Source: Trematomus loennbergii (taxonomy: Eukaryota > Chordata > Actinopteri > Perciformes > Nototheniidae). From it: a stretch of DNA of 64,000 bases. A program made the position numbers and the translations under genes. The stretch is taken from positions 240,001-304,000 of the forward strand of contig JAAOOA010000150.1 of NCBI GenBank assembly GCA_012861695.1. Direction: 5' to 3'. Below, piece by piece: positions 37,501 through 49,476 of the stretch (position 1 is the first letter of the stretch; the number at the start of each line of letters is the position of its first letter). The notes beneath the pieces are model-generated. The model was not told the DNA's origin, did no database searches, and saw only the letters and a list, made by a program, of their open reading frames with translations.

Positions 37501-40500
37501 AGCTGGGGACCGATGATGGCCTGGGTAATGGCTGACCTAGGCAGACAAGAAATAAAAACACATGGCAAATAATTACGATTGTCTGTGATTTGGATGTTTT
37601 TCTTTCTAGCAAGTACACATCCAAATGAGAAACATTCAAACACTTGAAGGTGCCTCAAAAATGTGATGTATTATTATTGTTATTATTACTCACTTTGTGT
37701 TGTGCAGCTGGTGGATGCAGTGTCGGTTGACAGGGCTCTGGAGATATCTCAGGAGCCACTATAGAAAATATTAAAACATGTCATTATTATCAACAGTAAA
37801 ATAAAGAAATAATGTTGTATGACGCTTAGCATCTTCACTGTAGTCAGCAAACTGTACAAGGTGCAAAGAGTCAAACATAACACACCTGGAACAGTGATGT
37901 TGGTCTCTGTTGGTGTCGGGGCGGATGGTTGCGGCATCAGAAACATCAGCTCCTTTGGTAGGGGTACAAGTCTCTTCACAGGCTGCATGGAGGGATGGCC
38001 AAAAGATTCATCAACATGTTGGACAGATGCACAGTGAATGTGATTCAGGGTTTAAATGTATAAACAGTAATATAATGTATTACCATCTACTAGTGAAGCC
38101 TTCAGTTGACTTGTGTGGAGAGGTAGCAGATGGTACTAAAACAGAAAAGTGTGTCAGTGTATTCATATTATGGCAATATGAAATTAGTAATTATGTTAGT
38201 AAGACCAACATCACCCATCTTTACTTCACCTGCTAATCTCATAAAGTGAAACACACTGTTTATCATATTAATGTTTAGAGAATATATTTCATTCATACAC
38301 ATGCATTATTTTAGTTTGGATTAATATTCAGCATTCAGTCATTACAACTCAGTCTGAGCAGGTGAAATAACTTGGCACACGGCAAACACATGCGTTCAAG
38401 TGTTAGTGACCACAGCAGTTTAAATGTGTACTTTTCATTCAATCCAAATAAGAAAAAAAGCAGTTACTTACCCTCAACATGACTGGTTTCAATTCATAGT
38501 CACTAGGACAACATGTAGAAGAGCAAAGACAAACAGACCAGAACATGGCCAACATGTGACAGAAAGTCATGCTTAATTTTGGGAAAATAATTCATGTCCC
38601 AGAGTTGTCAGCTGATGACATCAGGAATGAAAAATAAAAAAACCTCTTTTTGTTCTTGGAGCTTGTTGTGGGCTTGCTGTTGATGGTTGTGCAGAGACCA
38701 CTGCAAAAAACAACAGAAAGAGTGATTTATATTAGGGGTCGACCGATATTCTGCATTTGACCGATTATCGGTATCGGCCTTTTTTTAAATCAAATTGCAG
38801 ATAAAACTTTGGCTCTGATGCGGCCGTTTCTCTGGCTGCAGTCACCACTCTGTGTACACGAGCAATGTCCCGCCCACAGCGCTATCTGATAGGCTATTAC
38901 TGAAGTGTCAATCAACACTGAAGATTTTCCGGGCGGGAGCCAGCCAGAGAGGCGGGACTTCTCAGGTTACAGGCAGGTGCTAAAGAACGCAGACACAGAC
39001 TGAGGCGTTGTGCACACGGGAACGTTTGTGTTTATGCACAGTATGCGTATTCAAAAAAGTCTTCCGTTCACATGCATTGTTTCATTTAACGTGTCTGTTC
39101 AAACGAGACCGCTGGAAACGCTGTAGTACATATGCCGGGACTGTAAGTGGCGCTGTAACTTCCGCCACAAAATACACAAAAAGCAGCGAAGAAGACTCTC
39201 GAGCAGCCCCGCAGCAATGTTGCCATGGCTACCCTTCTGTTTATGCCCCGCAGTGTATTTAGCAACATGTAGTTCATGTAATTCTCCATGTCCACTTGTT
39301 GCTGGTGGTTGTGGTAGAGGAGCTGTAGATTTTTGCACTAATATCTGTAGCATGGTCAGTAGCAGTAGCACTAGCAGTAGCTACTGACAGGAGGAAGGTG
39401 TGTGGCGATTGCTGGTATTCAGCGGGATATAGTAATTTCCTCAGCATATGGATAAATGCAACGGGGAAGTTAACTGAAAGAAACCGAATCTGTGGATATT
39501 GCATCGACCGACCAAGAAGCACGTCTCGTGGAGAGGACGGCTCAGAAAGAGAGATATTCTCTTCAAACACCGGGTGAGATCCTCCTCTGGGACACGCCGG
39601 TCCTCTGCCTACAAACATTTCTCTTTTTGCCGCCGACGGGCGCAGGAGCAATGAACAATAATGGCCTGGATTAGGCAGTAAAGACAATTTTGGTGTATCG
39701 CAGAGCGGACTGTTTAATTTTGTTTGTGTTGTTTGGCTGAAAATTGTCAATATAATGGATCAATGCATGAAATCTGACTCTGTTTATTTTGTTCAGGATA
39801 TATTGGGCGTTAACAATTCTGGTTTGCCTTTTATAATATTATTTCATTCAAGAACCCCTTGTGCGTTTAATTAACACAGCTATTTTGATAGTTGCTACAG
39901 CAGTGAGCAGGAGAGGCGGGGAGAGGCGGCTATCGTTATTTTTCAGGAAATATTCGTATAGAGGTGATTACATGGACTCGGTTGACCCCCCAGAGCGTTT
40001 CGTTTGCAAATCTATCCACCTTGGGACCCGTTACGTTTGTGGGGTCAGTTTCTATCGGCCTCGTGTAAATAATAGGGCTATACGCACGCGAAACTATGCA
40101 GATACAAGCCGTTTTCTCCTCGTGTAAACGGCGCCTGAAGCAAGCAGCAGCGCTGAGCGGCGAGCCATACATGTGTTTCGAAGGTAAGTCAGTTGAAAGC
40201 CGAAGTTCAATAAACATCCCAATCCCCTGTGCTGAAGTTGCAAAAACACCATGATCTTATGATCCAATTCTATCAGTTACACAGCGCGGGAAGTCAGTCA
40301 GAGTTGGGGTGCGTGCAGCGTCTCGCAGCGGAGTAACTGTGGTGCGGAGGGGGGGGATATTATGTGAAGCTCATTAGCTAGCCAACTGTATCTAGCAAAT
40401 GTTTAGCAAAATATTAGAAGTGAGGCTACTAGACTAACGTTAGGTCTACTGTAATAGCCTCACTTTTAATATTTTGCAAAACATTAGCTAGCACTAGTTT

Positions 40501-42281
40501 TTTGCAGAGCAGCTTATTGGGATTGTATGATAGATAGACAGGCATTGTTTTGATATAATAAATTAAGCATTATTGTTAGTTAAGCATGTCAGCCTGCAGC
40601 CCCACTTTGAACTCTCTGTCTCTCTCTAACCCAGTGTTTCTCAAAGTGTGGGGCGCGCCCCCTGGTGGGCGCAGAGATGTGATAGGTGGGTCGCGAATGG
40701 ACGCAATGAACGGGAGATTTTATTTTTTTTTTTTTTCTTTTTTTTTTTTTAATACATTTTTTGGACCTCAGGCCGGAATCGAACCTGGGTCCTTGCGGGC
40801 GGTAGTGGACTGTTACAGCCGGAGACTCGCAACGGCGGTGGACTTTCACAGCGCCGGAGCCTCGCAACGGCGGTGTTTTGCAGCGGCGGATGCGGTACCG
40901 CGCAGCGGCGCTGTGAAAGTCCACGTCTATGCCAACGGCAGCAGCGGGCCACCGGGAAAAGTCCCGAATCTCCCGATGGCCAATCCGAGCCTGCTCACAA
41001 CACACATCTGAAACCAAAATCATTTACAGACATGTGTAAAAATCTCTCACACAGACACACAACAGCGTTGCAGTCGGGAAGAAAAAGCAATGTGTTTATC
41101 TATTTAATATAGCCTAGTTGTAAAAAATAAAGTAAGAAATCATTCCAATGTGGACTGTAGGACAGTAAAAAAAAAAAAGAACAGTTTAAAAGGGGAGTGA
41201 TTAGTAAAATATGCATAAATAAAAAGAAAGAATGCTAACTAGGTAACATAAGATAAGAATAAACCAGTTTAAATGATTTGTTATTGGTTGTGATCATATT
41301 CTAAAGATGTTTGGATCATTAAAAAGTATACATCTCTCTTTCATCTGAGTGTTGAGAGCTGTATCCATCAATTCATGCTGTGCTCAAAGTGCACCAGATT
41401 GATGCATTTCACTTCAACATTTAAAAAAACATCTTCCGGGGGTCATGCCCCCGGACCCCCCTAGGGGAGGTGAGGTCCACCCCAAATAAAACAGGTTAAA
41501 ATAATTTAATTGCATACATGTTCTTTTAGTAAACACTGAAAAGGGGTCCACAGACCCAAATAGCAAACGAAGGTTAAAGGTAAGCATATCATAATGTTAA
41601 AATGTGCTAAATATATACACAGCAAAACAAAAAAAAGAGGAGTAAAAGTAGCTCACGACTTGTTTTATTTCTTTAAGTAGCTCTCATCCTAAAAAAGGTT
41701 GGAGACCCCTGTTATAGAACGATACATTTGACAATTTTAAGCTTGGCCTACCTTTTTTGGAGCGATGAGGAACAGGTGGGGCTGAAAAGGCCCACCTGTT
41801 CAAAGTGGGGAATGACAGAAAAAGTTTGAGAACCACTGCTCTAACCCATTGCAGATGGCTGCCACTAAAGAAAAGGGCACAGAGAGGAAACCAGTTGTAA
41901 GATGTTTAAAGTTCATTAAACATAATATATGCTTAAATGCATTTCAAAGAAGTTGTGTTGGGTTTGTGTATTCTACATTTTGACACCAAGATTTTCCGAT
42001 TTTACTGCAAATGTATATCGGTTCCAAATATCGGTTATCGGTCTCCTTGATTACTAATAATCGGTATCGGCCTTGAAAAAGCCATATCAGTCGATCCCTA
42101 ATTTATATACATATTTGAGCTGTAAAAAACACGAGTAATATCGAACAGGCTGAATTATAAATTATTTTAACTCTTCAGGCTAAAACAAGCAGAGACAACA
42201 TTTTCACTCACAGCTCTGCACACGTTGCTTGGAAGGAGAGATACTCAGCATCGCTTGCTCCAGCTCTTCATTTTGATCCAT
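33923..42281 (-). CDS. Arm-1 copy of an unrecognised multi-exon, transposon-like gene (5' truncated)
   Basis: Exons recognised by comparison with the arm-2 copy: 42281-42212 (MDQNEELEQAMLSISPSKQ), 38700-38644, 38135-38084, 37982-37886, 37758-37694, 37536 to about 36632, and 34673-33923. The 37,536 exon is open for 301 codons and contains QWNCSPQQRTWM, CCKVCQKRW and LKYERADLAYLL. I associate it, from memory and tentatively, with the uncharacterised DUF6729-type domain of multi-copy fish proteins. The 34,673 exon has a TPPVQ repeat, a poly-Gln run, and two similar Cys modules (CLSCGQPK...YFYCFTKV and CGFCRVEL...YVYCPAKV). Relative to arm 2, about 0.9 kb encoding the first module is deleted. A base missing at the 37,694 junction and a stop at 36,632 suggest decay. 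The function is unknown. Confidence 0.5.
34903..35790. mobile_element. Family-2 MITE (TTTCACACCGGCGC ends), copy 1
   Basis: The ends are TGCGGCTTTCACACCGGCGC and GCGCCGGTGTGAAAGGGGCA, flanked by TGA duplications (34,900-34,902 and 35,791-35,793). It is nearly identical, in inverted orientation, to 43,133-44,039. No ORF of interest is present. Confidence 0.85.
36010..36470. repeat. 37-bp minisatellite, about 12 units (GAAGAGACATGAAGAAGAGG core)
   Basis: Nearly perfect units of GAAGAGACATGAAGAAGAGG + GGACACATGTTGATGTA. It is unrelated in sequence to the other 37-bp minisatellite. The three minus-strand open frames through it (Cys/Pro/Leu/Ser-rich) are repeat artefacts. Confidence 0.95.
39004..40135. 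mobile_element. PIF/Harbinger-like MITE, family 1 copy c (nested)
   Basis: The ends are GGCGTTGTGCACACGGGAAC and CCTCGTGTAAACGGCGCC, with TGA on both sides (39,001-39,003 and 40,136-40,138). Internal stretches match copy b closely, such as the segment with GCATATGTACTACAGCG in either orientation. It carries about 0.5 kb of extra sequence at 39,390-39,880. Confidence 0.75.
40632..41838. mobile_element. Second hAT element nested in the first
   Basis: The ends are CAGTGTTTCTCAAAGTG and AAGTTTGAGAACCACTG. An 8-bp duplication CTCTAACC flanks it (40,624-40,631 and 41,839-41,846). It includes a hairpin-forming segment (40,838-40,924, 18-bp perfect arms) and, near 40,775, a T-arm-like tRNA-derived segment. 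The end of a further hAT-like fragment (GGTTGGAGACCCCTG) lies at about 41,697-41,711. Confidence 0.85.
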
Positions 42282-42435
42282 CCTTAAATGCAAACAGACA
42301 AGACTTAGATCAGACATTATGAGGTTAACATCTCAGCCCAGCTTTAACTGTCTGCACATTCACATTGTGCTATAATATATGTAGTGTTATTTTACTTTGT
42401 ATCTGATTTTGTTGATCTTTGTGCACCTTCATTAA

Positions 42436-44289
42436 GGTGCTTGCCCCACGAGGACGCATACGGCAAAACGCATAGGATTAACGCAATCGCAAAAAAGCTT
42501 CCGTCCACACGCAATATACACCGGATAGTGTCTGTTCACACGAGACAGCTCCGCTTAGCTCCAACCGCTGGAAAAAGCTTTTTTCAGCGGCTCGGCGAGC
42601 CTGTACGTGGCGCTGTAACTTCCTCCACAAAAGCAGCGAAGAAGCATGGTTGTCATGGTTACCCTTCTGTTTATTCTCCGCTGTGGGGGCCGAGGGAACC
42701 GGGCAGAGTTTTTCGCCGGTCAACGTGCGTTAAAGTTTAAATCTTCCAGACAAAATTATAAAAGTGCCGGTCAAAGGTCTACTTAGTTATTTGTTGAGCT
42801 TTAAAACAAATGAATAACGACTATATCATAATAAAACACGGAGCCTCTCTTTTCCTCCCTCTCTTCTGACAGAGTCAGTGTCTGTCTCATGCAGCAGCTG
42901 ATCCAGTAATGAGTGACCCGGCCGACAGTAAAAATAAACATTTATAACTAGTTTAGGTAGTTTGAGAGGTAATTAAAATAGCTAAGGGTGATGATCGACT
43001 TGAAGTAAAACACACAGGAGCTGCGTGGAGCTGCGTGTCTCCGTCCTGTCAGATTAGACTCCACTCGCGTTTATGTCCATATCGAGAGAAAGATAAATAA
43101 TCTGTATTCAGTGTGCAGTTTACTTTGACGGTTGCCCCTTTCACACCGGCGCTTTTCCAGCTCCTGCTGGGAGCTAGAGCCTGAAAAGCGCCGGTTTTTC
43201 CTGTTCACCCGCAGCGGCGGCGCGTCATAGCTCCGGAATGCGGTTCACTTCCAGCTCCAAAAGTTGTCGGTCCAGAGGCAAGAGCTTTGGAGCTATGACG
43301 CGGCGTCGCTTACGTCGAGGCGTGCAGGAAACCTTACTTTGACCATCCGTTCGCTGTTATTGATCATTGTGGAGAGCAGGCAGACGTTTTGTTTGTTATT
43401 ATAGCAGCTATCGGATGGAATCAATACATGGGCTGCACAGGTTGTCATGTCCGACTATCACAAGTAGAATCATAATGAAAAATACGCCGGTAAAATGTGC
43501 CTGGAGAAAACGGCTTAGCAAGTAGTCAGTTTAGCTTCGGTTGCTATGCTAACATCACCCATGTTATACCAGAGAAACTTCATAACAGCGTTGTGATGCC
43601 AAACAGCGTCAATCAGACTGACACACATTCACTTAAGGGGAACTGGGGATATGTATCAGCTGCTTGTGTGACAGTCAGACAGTGAATACTTTAGAGCCGT
43701 GTGAGCTAACGGGAGAATACACTCCCGTTGAAGAGCAGCCAGCACTGTAGCGGTCGGTAAATGCCGCTGAAATACATTAATAAACAATGAACCACGGCAC
43801 TCTGGAGAAAAGTATAAGGTTGGAGAAGTCGTTATTTTATTTAATCTGGCTTCGTATGATTAAAAGCAACACGATCGTCGACCCGACGTAGTCCCCGGCC
43901 CGTTGTTGTTGTGGAGAAAATCTCTCGGCAGCTCTGGGCGGTGTGAACAGAGCGGGAGTTGGAAAAGGGAAACGGGAGCTGAACCAGAAAAGCTCTCGCG
44001 AGGAGCTAGAAAGTGAAAAGCGCCGGTGTGAAAGCCGCAGGTGAGCAGCAGAGGTGAGGGGAGGCGGGGCTATTGCGTCATCATTATCACAAAATGATCG
44101 TATAGGTCCTACACACGGAGCCGTTGGACCCCCCAGAGCGTTGCGTATGCCGTGCTATCCACCTTGGGACCCGTTATCGTTACCGCAGTTGTTTACTGTC
44201 ATATTCGGTCGTCCTAGTGTGACAGAACGGTCTATATGACACTACACAGTTACGCAAACGGCCGTATGCGTCCTCGTGGGGCAAGCACC
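42436..44289. mobile_element. PIF/Harbinger-like MITE, family 1 copy d, split by a family-2 element
   Basis: The ends are GGTGCTTGCCCCACGAGGAC and GTCCTCGTGGGGCAAGCACC (perfect 20-bp inverted repeats), flanked by TAA (42,433-42,435 and 44,290-44,292). The interior aligns with copy a at 3,920-4,830. The extra length comes from the nested element at 43,133-44,039. Confidence 0.9.
43133..44039. mobile_element. Family-2 MITE, copy 2, nested in family-1 copy d
   Basis: The ends are TGCCCCTTTCACACCGGCGC and its counterpart, flanked by GGT (43,130-43,132 and 44,040-44,042). The homologous uninterrupted sequence in copy a (around 4,580-4,600) gives an approximate empty site. Confidence 0.85.
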
Positions 44290-47003
44290 TAAATGCCTTT
44301 CTTCCTGTATATCTGGAGCTCTGTGTTTGTTGAAACAAACTATTTACACTTCAATTACCCCCCCATGGGTCAAACTCTTTAACTAACAAAGGAAAAAAAT
44401 CTGAGGGTGAAGGGAGCTCAGCCAAGGGTGAATTCACACCTCAACTGCCTTGTTCCAGGATCTCAGCTGCCTCCCCCCAGTCATGTGACCCAGGTAACAC
44501 TTTAGTGTGGAGTGTCCTATCTAGAAACACCCTTTCTGTCCAATTTCCTTTTAGCTAATTCAAACAGAAATGCATTTCTATGATAAAGACTGCCATCAAT
44601 CATGTATATTAAACAAGTTCTATCACCAAAATAAAAGTAAAATGACTTTTTATGCAGAATTGTCAATATCTATAAAAAATTATATGGGAGTTAATGGTGA
44701 ACTTACATGGTAGTTAGCGTTAAATTATATATTTAAATATGCATTAATGTAAACGCTAACACGGAGGATTCAGCACAAGGAACTCGCAGTAATTTCTACT
44801 CACCAAGTCAACAAAAACATAATAAACTCACACACAAATCATATTACATTAACTTTAAGCGGCTAAAGTTTAATTCACTTTACATTAACATGTATCTCAT
44901 CCAAGCGGCAAACTCTGGGGAAGAGCCGGGACGCCAATGCGGAAGTGCCACAAACTGCAGTTCATATATTGGCCGATAGGCGCTGACTGCAGAAAGGAGC
45001 AATTTCCATAGAGCCCCATGTTAAAATGCCCAATTTCACAGCCTAAAAAAACATGTTTCTACCTATGGATCCAATAAATATTATTATGAATATAGTTAGA
45101 TTCCACCTTCATGATTATGGATCTGTGAGTGAATTGTTTTCTAACACGACCCTTTTATTTATATTAGGTCTTAAAGTTTTTGCATAAATTAGGGCGTGGT
45201 CACATTGAGTGACAGCTCTGTCAGGTGACTGCTGCTGTTAGCTTTTTGTCTCTCTGCTAGCTGCTCCGTCCGTGAAGCTACAGGGACTCTGCCTGGTCAG
45301 TTCATCCAGGGAACACAACTTGATCCCGGCCGTGTTTGTTTGTTCTTCATGCTTATATATCGGACTATTGTGACTCGCTCTGCGGTTAAAACAGACGGTG
45401 CATGAATGCCGTTTTGCGGTAAGTGAAATTCGAGTACTTTATTTATGTATTTATGATTTTAATCAGCTACGTAATGAATGTTAAGGCTTGGGTTTGCGTG
45501 TAAGGGAGTGGTAGCTACATCGGTGCTAACGATGCTAATCTTAGCCTCCAAGTTAACTTAAAACCATAGACTGTATATAAAGATTAAAACGAAATAGACA
45601 AGTGTTAAGCGTTAAGTGAGATAGTACTGTAGAACAAAAGGCTTCTGTTTGAGGTTGATACAATAAGGTCATCCTTGTAACTTAGAGAGATATTTATTAT
45701 GTAGGTAGGAACTGTATGCTTCGCTAAGGTTAATTTAAATTGGCTATGCTCAAGTATGTAGACAAGCTAACGTCGAAGTAGTGTATGTGAAATCAACCTC
45801 ACAATAAGATGTGTGTATATTACAATTATTAATGTCATATTTCAAGATGATTACTTAGATATTACAATATGGTTGGTTGAGCTGGAGTTCATTATTGAGT
45901 TTACACGTTAACGTCACAGTCATCTGAAGAACGAACCCAAACGTTGTTGTTTTTATTAATTGCATTACCAAATTGGTATCAAATAAACAGTAACACAACA
46001 GCATTGGTAACACAACTTCCAAAGTTACAGTAAAATAAACAGAACCTGACTCGGACAATACACAATCCAACATGTTCAAAGAAGAGAATAAGTTATATTG
46101 TTTGTACACATGGTTCTTTACATATATATCTGTTTGTTTAAAGTTTCCAGGTGATGCAGACAGGATGGACCAGAGAGTGAGAGACAGAACTGGACTCCTC
46201 ACAGCAGTGAACTTCAGCACAGGTACAAATACTCTTTTTTCATACTGTACAAAGAATCAAGAAAGATATTGGTTTAAATAAATGAAGTATTGACTTTAAT
46301 ACACTGATATACATTCCATTAAACAATACTAAATACTAGATCACCTACACATCAGTGAAGTTGAGGGTTTTTCCATGCAAAGGGTTACATTTAGATGTTA
46401 ACAAGCAATATGACTGTCAGCTTTCTAATTTAAGGTATTGAAGGCAAAGCTATTAGTGACAACTGCTATTTATCTCTCAATATTGTCTGTAAAAAACGTG
46501 GTAAAAGTTATGATTTCAGTGAGAGAACAGAGCAAGCTTCTACAGTTGCACTAAGTTAACAGTTAAATATTATTTTGATAATAAAATATATTTCAATGTT
46601 GATGAATGTCATACTGTTCATTCATAATCTGATTGTCTTTGTAGCTCACTGTTGAAATAAAATAAAACATTACAATTACAAAATAATTATATCTACAGCC
46701 CCTAAACACAAGCACACCTCTTTCATAAATAACACACTTGTTCTGCAATAATGTTTTATGTTTCCTGTAATTTTTGTTAGGAAAGGACATGCCTGAAAGA
46801 CACGACTCAACATTTTCTCCTTCTCTGAGGGTCAAGAAGAACATCCAAGAGGAAAATTAAAAGCTGATGTTATGAAATTTTAAGACCAGTACAGGACATT
46901 CACTAAGAAACTACTTTTATTGTGAAGTCAGCTGATCGAATGCACCTATTTCCACATCTACACTCCATCAGCTGATTAATTCTATTTGCCTCACTTTATG
47001 AGC

Positions 47004-47712
47004 TTCACAACATGTACCTTGTACGCAGAGTTTGCAGCGCAAATAAATGGGGCCAATCTTCAGTCGGATGTGAATGTGTAATCCAACATTTTCAGTAAGA
47101 ATAATGGACAAAAGGAGTGCAAATACAAATTCAATTTATTGAAATGTGAACCAAAAGTTAATCAAACATGTTTTAAATAAAAAAGCACATATGGACAGAA
47201 GGTGTAAACCTATTAAATGTATAAGTAAACACATTTAGTCAAATAAAGTGACAGACAAGGCCTGTGCAGTTGGTATCAGCTATGCCCAGCATGGGCTCCT
47301 CCATCAGGCCTGGTCCTTCTCGCAGAGGAACGACCCTCAGTCCTCTCCAAACCAACAGACTTCACAACATGTACCTTGTACCGCAGAGTTTGCAACGCAA
47401 ATAAATGGGGCCAATCTTCAGTCGGATGTGAATGTGTAATCTAACATTTTCAGTAAGAATAATGGACAAAAGGAGTGCAAATACAAATTCAATTTATTGA
47501 AATGTGAACCAAAAGTTAATCAAACATGTTTTAAATAAAAAGCACATATGGACAGAAGGTGTAAACCTATTAAATGTATAAGTAAAACACATTTAGTCAA
47601 ATAAAGTGACAGACTAGGCTGATCAGGTGGTATCAGCTATGCATGGGCTCCTCCATCAGGCCTGGTCCTCCTCGCTGAGGAAAGACCCTCAGTCCTCTCC
47701 AAACCAACAGAC
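47004..47712. repeat. Direct tandem duplication, two units of about 355 bp
   Basis: Unit 1 (47,004-47,360) and unit 2 (47,361-47,712) both start TTCACAACATGTACCTTGTA and end CTCTCCAAACCAACAGAC, with a few single-base differences and small deletions. The ends of the units overlap the final codons of the possible Cys-rich ORF. Confidence 0.9.
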
Positions 47713-48363
47713 AGGACGTCCATCACACGGAGGTTTCTCCCTGAAGTATCTGCAGCTCTCTGGACACCACGCTGTCTCAATCCATCCACACTGAATAGAG
47801 AGGGGAAAAATGAAATAATAAATGCTTTAGACAATAAGAAATATAAAGTTGACTGTTGAGTTGCTCAGTTTTTTTAGATTGTCAATACTATTACTGTATA
47901 ACTAATATCTCAGGTTAAGAGGCACCTTCAAATAAAGATTGGTCTTTAAATACATTTGTCTTTTGAATTGTTTGTCTAAAGTCAAGGATCTAGAACTGGT
48001 ACTTTTTTAATTTTTAAGTTTTAATTATACAGTCTGGTTATTATGCTGTTTGGAGGAGGCCTCACAGGTAAGAGCACTAACTAGATATCATCACATGTAC
48101 CTTAGCTTAACTTAAATGTATTAAACGTATAATTAAGTGATGGCAAAATATAAATAACTAATGTCATGCAAACATATTCATATTTTGCTTGATTCCAGTG
48201 TTTAATTTAGCACATTGCATACAAACGTTAAGGGATTTTAAGATTCTGAAGTATTATGCTAAAAACTGAACTTAGATTATTATTTATAGTTTTGCTGAAT
48301 AGTCTCATGTCCGCTTACCTTAGAAACGTAAAATGCGACGGCAACTCTGCAGATGGTGAGCAT
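47689..48363 (-). CDS. Possible two-exon ORF for a 48-residue Cys-rich peptide
   Basis: Exon 1 (48,363-48,319) encodes MLTICRVAVAFYVSK and ends at a strong donor (AAG|GTAAGC). After a 528-bp intron with acceptor TTCAG, exon 2 (47,790-47,689) continues in phase as CGWIETAWCPESCRYF..., then CDGRPVCWFGED and a TGA. The product would have six cysteines. The upstream region (48,400-48,480) is GC-rich and promoter-like, and minus-strand AATAAA signals follow at about 47,494 and 47,136. I do not recognise the peptide. It could be an exon of a longer or non-coding transcript, or a chance frame in a repeat. Confidence 0.3.
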
Positions 48364-48967
48364 GTTAGCTTAGCTTGGTAGCTTCAGCTAGCTCTGTTAC
48401 TTCCAGCTCGGAGGCAGCAGGTCCCGCCTCGGCTCCGCCTCTTTGCCCTTATTTGGAGCAGGCTGGAGCAGGCGGGAGTGGAACTCTGACGCCACTGTCG
48501 AGCCGTTAGTGGCCGACTCCGCCTACTAAGGGCTTCTCGGCAACTCTGCAGAATCCTATGGGTGACGTCACGGACCCTACGTCCATTTATATATACAGTC
48601 TATGATCTCATCCCAAAGTGCCGTGTACATGCAGCCGTTAGACTCGATACACTTAGGAAACACGGACAACTTTATGGCGTTCATCTAAACTAAAACACGT
48701 CAGACACAGCCCAGATACATATCATTACATGTCGCTTCTTTGTTATTAATTCAGGTTAATATAACTTACCTTATAGTTTGGTCGTAATGTCCAGAGATGA
48801 AAAAGATGTATGCAGTCACGTCGCTGTCCAGTCTCTCACTGAGGGAGAGATTGGGGGAGCAGACAGCTCTCACTGGCAAGTGTGCCACAGCGCCACTCGT
48901 GGCCAAAGATATATTACATCCGTAGTGATTTAGCACTACCATAGATAATGAATGGGAAAGCGTTTAG

Positions 48968-48997
48968 GAGGCCCGGGTTCGATTCCCGGCCAATGCA
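48968..48997 (+). pseudogene. 3' half of tRNA-Gly
   Basis: It matches the T-arm and acceptor 3' strand of the tRNA-Gly at 50,181 (GGCCCGGGTTCGATTCCCGG, then CCAATGCA). The 5' half is missing at the junction with unrelated sequence. Its T-stem is closer to the canonical sequence than that of the full copy. Confidence 0.8.
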
Positions 48998-49476
48998 CTT
49001 CCTTTAAGTTCTAATGAGTAGCCCAAATTCACATAGTTCCTTACGCCGTGTTGATGAGAGAAACTGGAAAGTACTACCTGGGAATCTGAAGCTCCAAGGA
49101 TCAAACAAGCTGTTGATTGTTGATAGACTGTCAGAAATAAGGGCCCTTGGATTTCATCAGGGCAATATGGATGGAAAGAGGACAAATCTACTCATGTGCT
49201 CCATGGACAGCCAGAACCAGGAAACTATGGCAAGCCTTAATGGACACCAACATTTCATTTGACATTTTGTCATCAGAGAGAATGGGGAGAGTCCGTCGTC
49301 CACTTATAAGTTCCTAGATGACGTGCTTTGCGTTTGCGCCCTGTTCCTCCTGGTCTCGACAGACAGTCTTTACAGTTGTCCAAAATATATTCTCCAGCAT
49401 AGGTGGTTCAGGGGCATTCTTTTTCTGAAGGTCTGTACTGCATGGCTGTTAACCACAACAACAAAAAGTGTGTTCA

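Larger units (their letters stand above)
38733..42100. mobile_element. hAT-type element with nested insertions
   Basis: The ends are TAGGGGTCGACCGATATTC and CAGTCGATCCCTA, with subterminal TATCGGTATCGGCC repeats. A perfect 8-bp duplication ATTTATAT flanks it (38,725-38,732 and 42,101-42,108). It contains a family-1 MITE and a second hAT element. It lies in the intron between the first two recognised exons of the arm-1 gene, and arm 2 lacks it. Confidence 0.9.
33660..44725 (-). repeat. Arm 1 of a large inverted duplication
   Basis: After removal of later transposon insertions, this arm is the reverse complement of 50,738-58,560. Matches are spread along its length: exons at 42,281, 38,700, 38,135, 37,982, 37,758 and 37,536; introns between them; upstream sequence at 42,290-42,420; and 44,335-44,725 (GTCATGTGACCCAGGT, TGGTAGTTAGCGTTAA). 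The part 3' of about 37,250 has no partner, because arm 2 is cut by an LTR-like sequence. Confidence 0.8.
45567..48604. mobile_element. Repeat-derived segment bounded by inverted ATAGACTGTATATA motifs
   Basis: CATAGACTGTATATAAA lies at about 45,567, and its complement TATATATACAGTCTATG lies at 48,588-48,604. I recall this motif as a recurrent end of fish DNA transposons, but no target duplication is evident. The preceding 44,950-45,430 (TCCATAGAGCCCCATGTTAA, GGGCGTGGTCAC) looks like the same repeat class. The segment holds the small two-exon ORF and the 357-bp tandem duplication. Confidence 0.4.

Noticed and set aside
45404..46223. Plus-strand spliced ORF starting MNAVLR
   Set aside because: Joining the donor after MNAVL to the acceptor at about 46,149 gives an immediate stop, so any transcript here would be non-coding.
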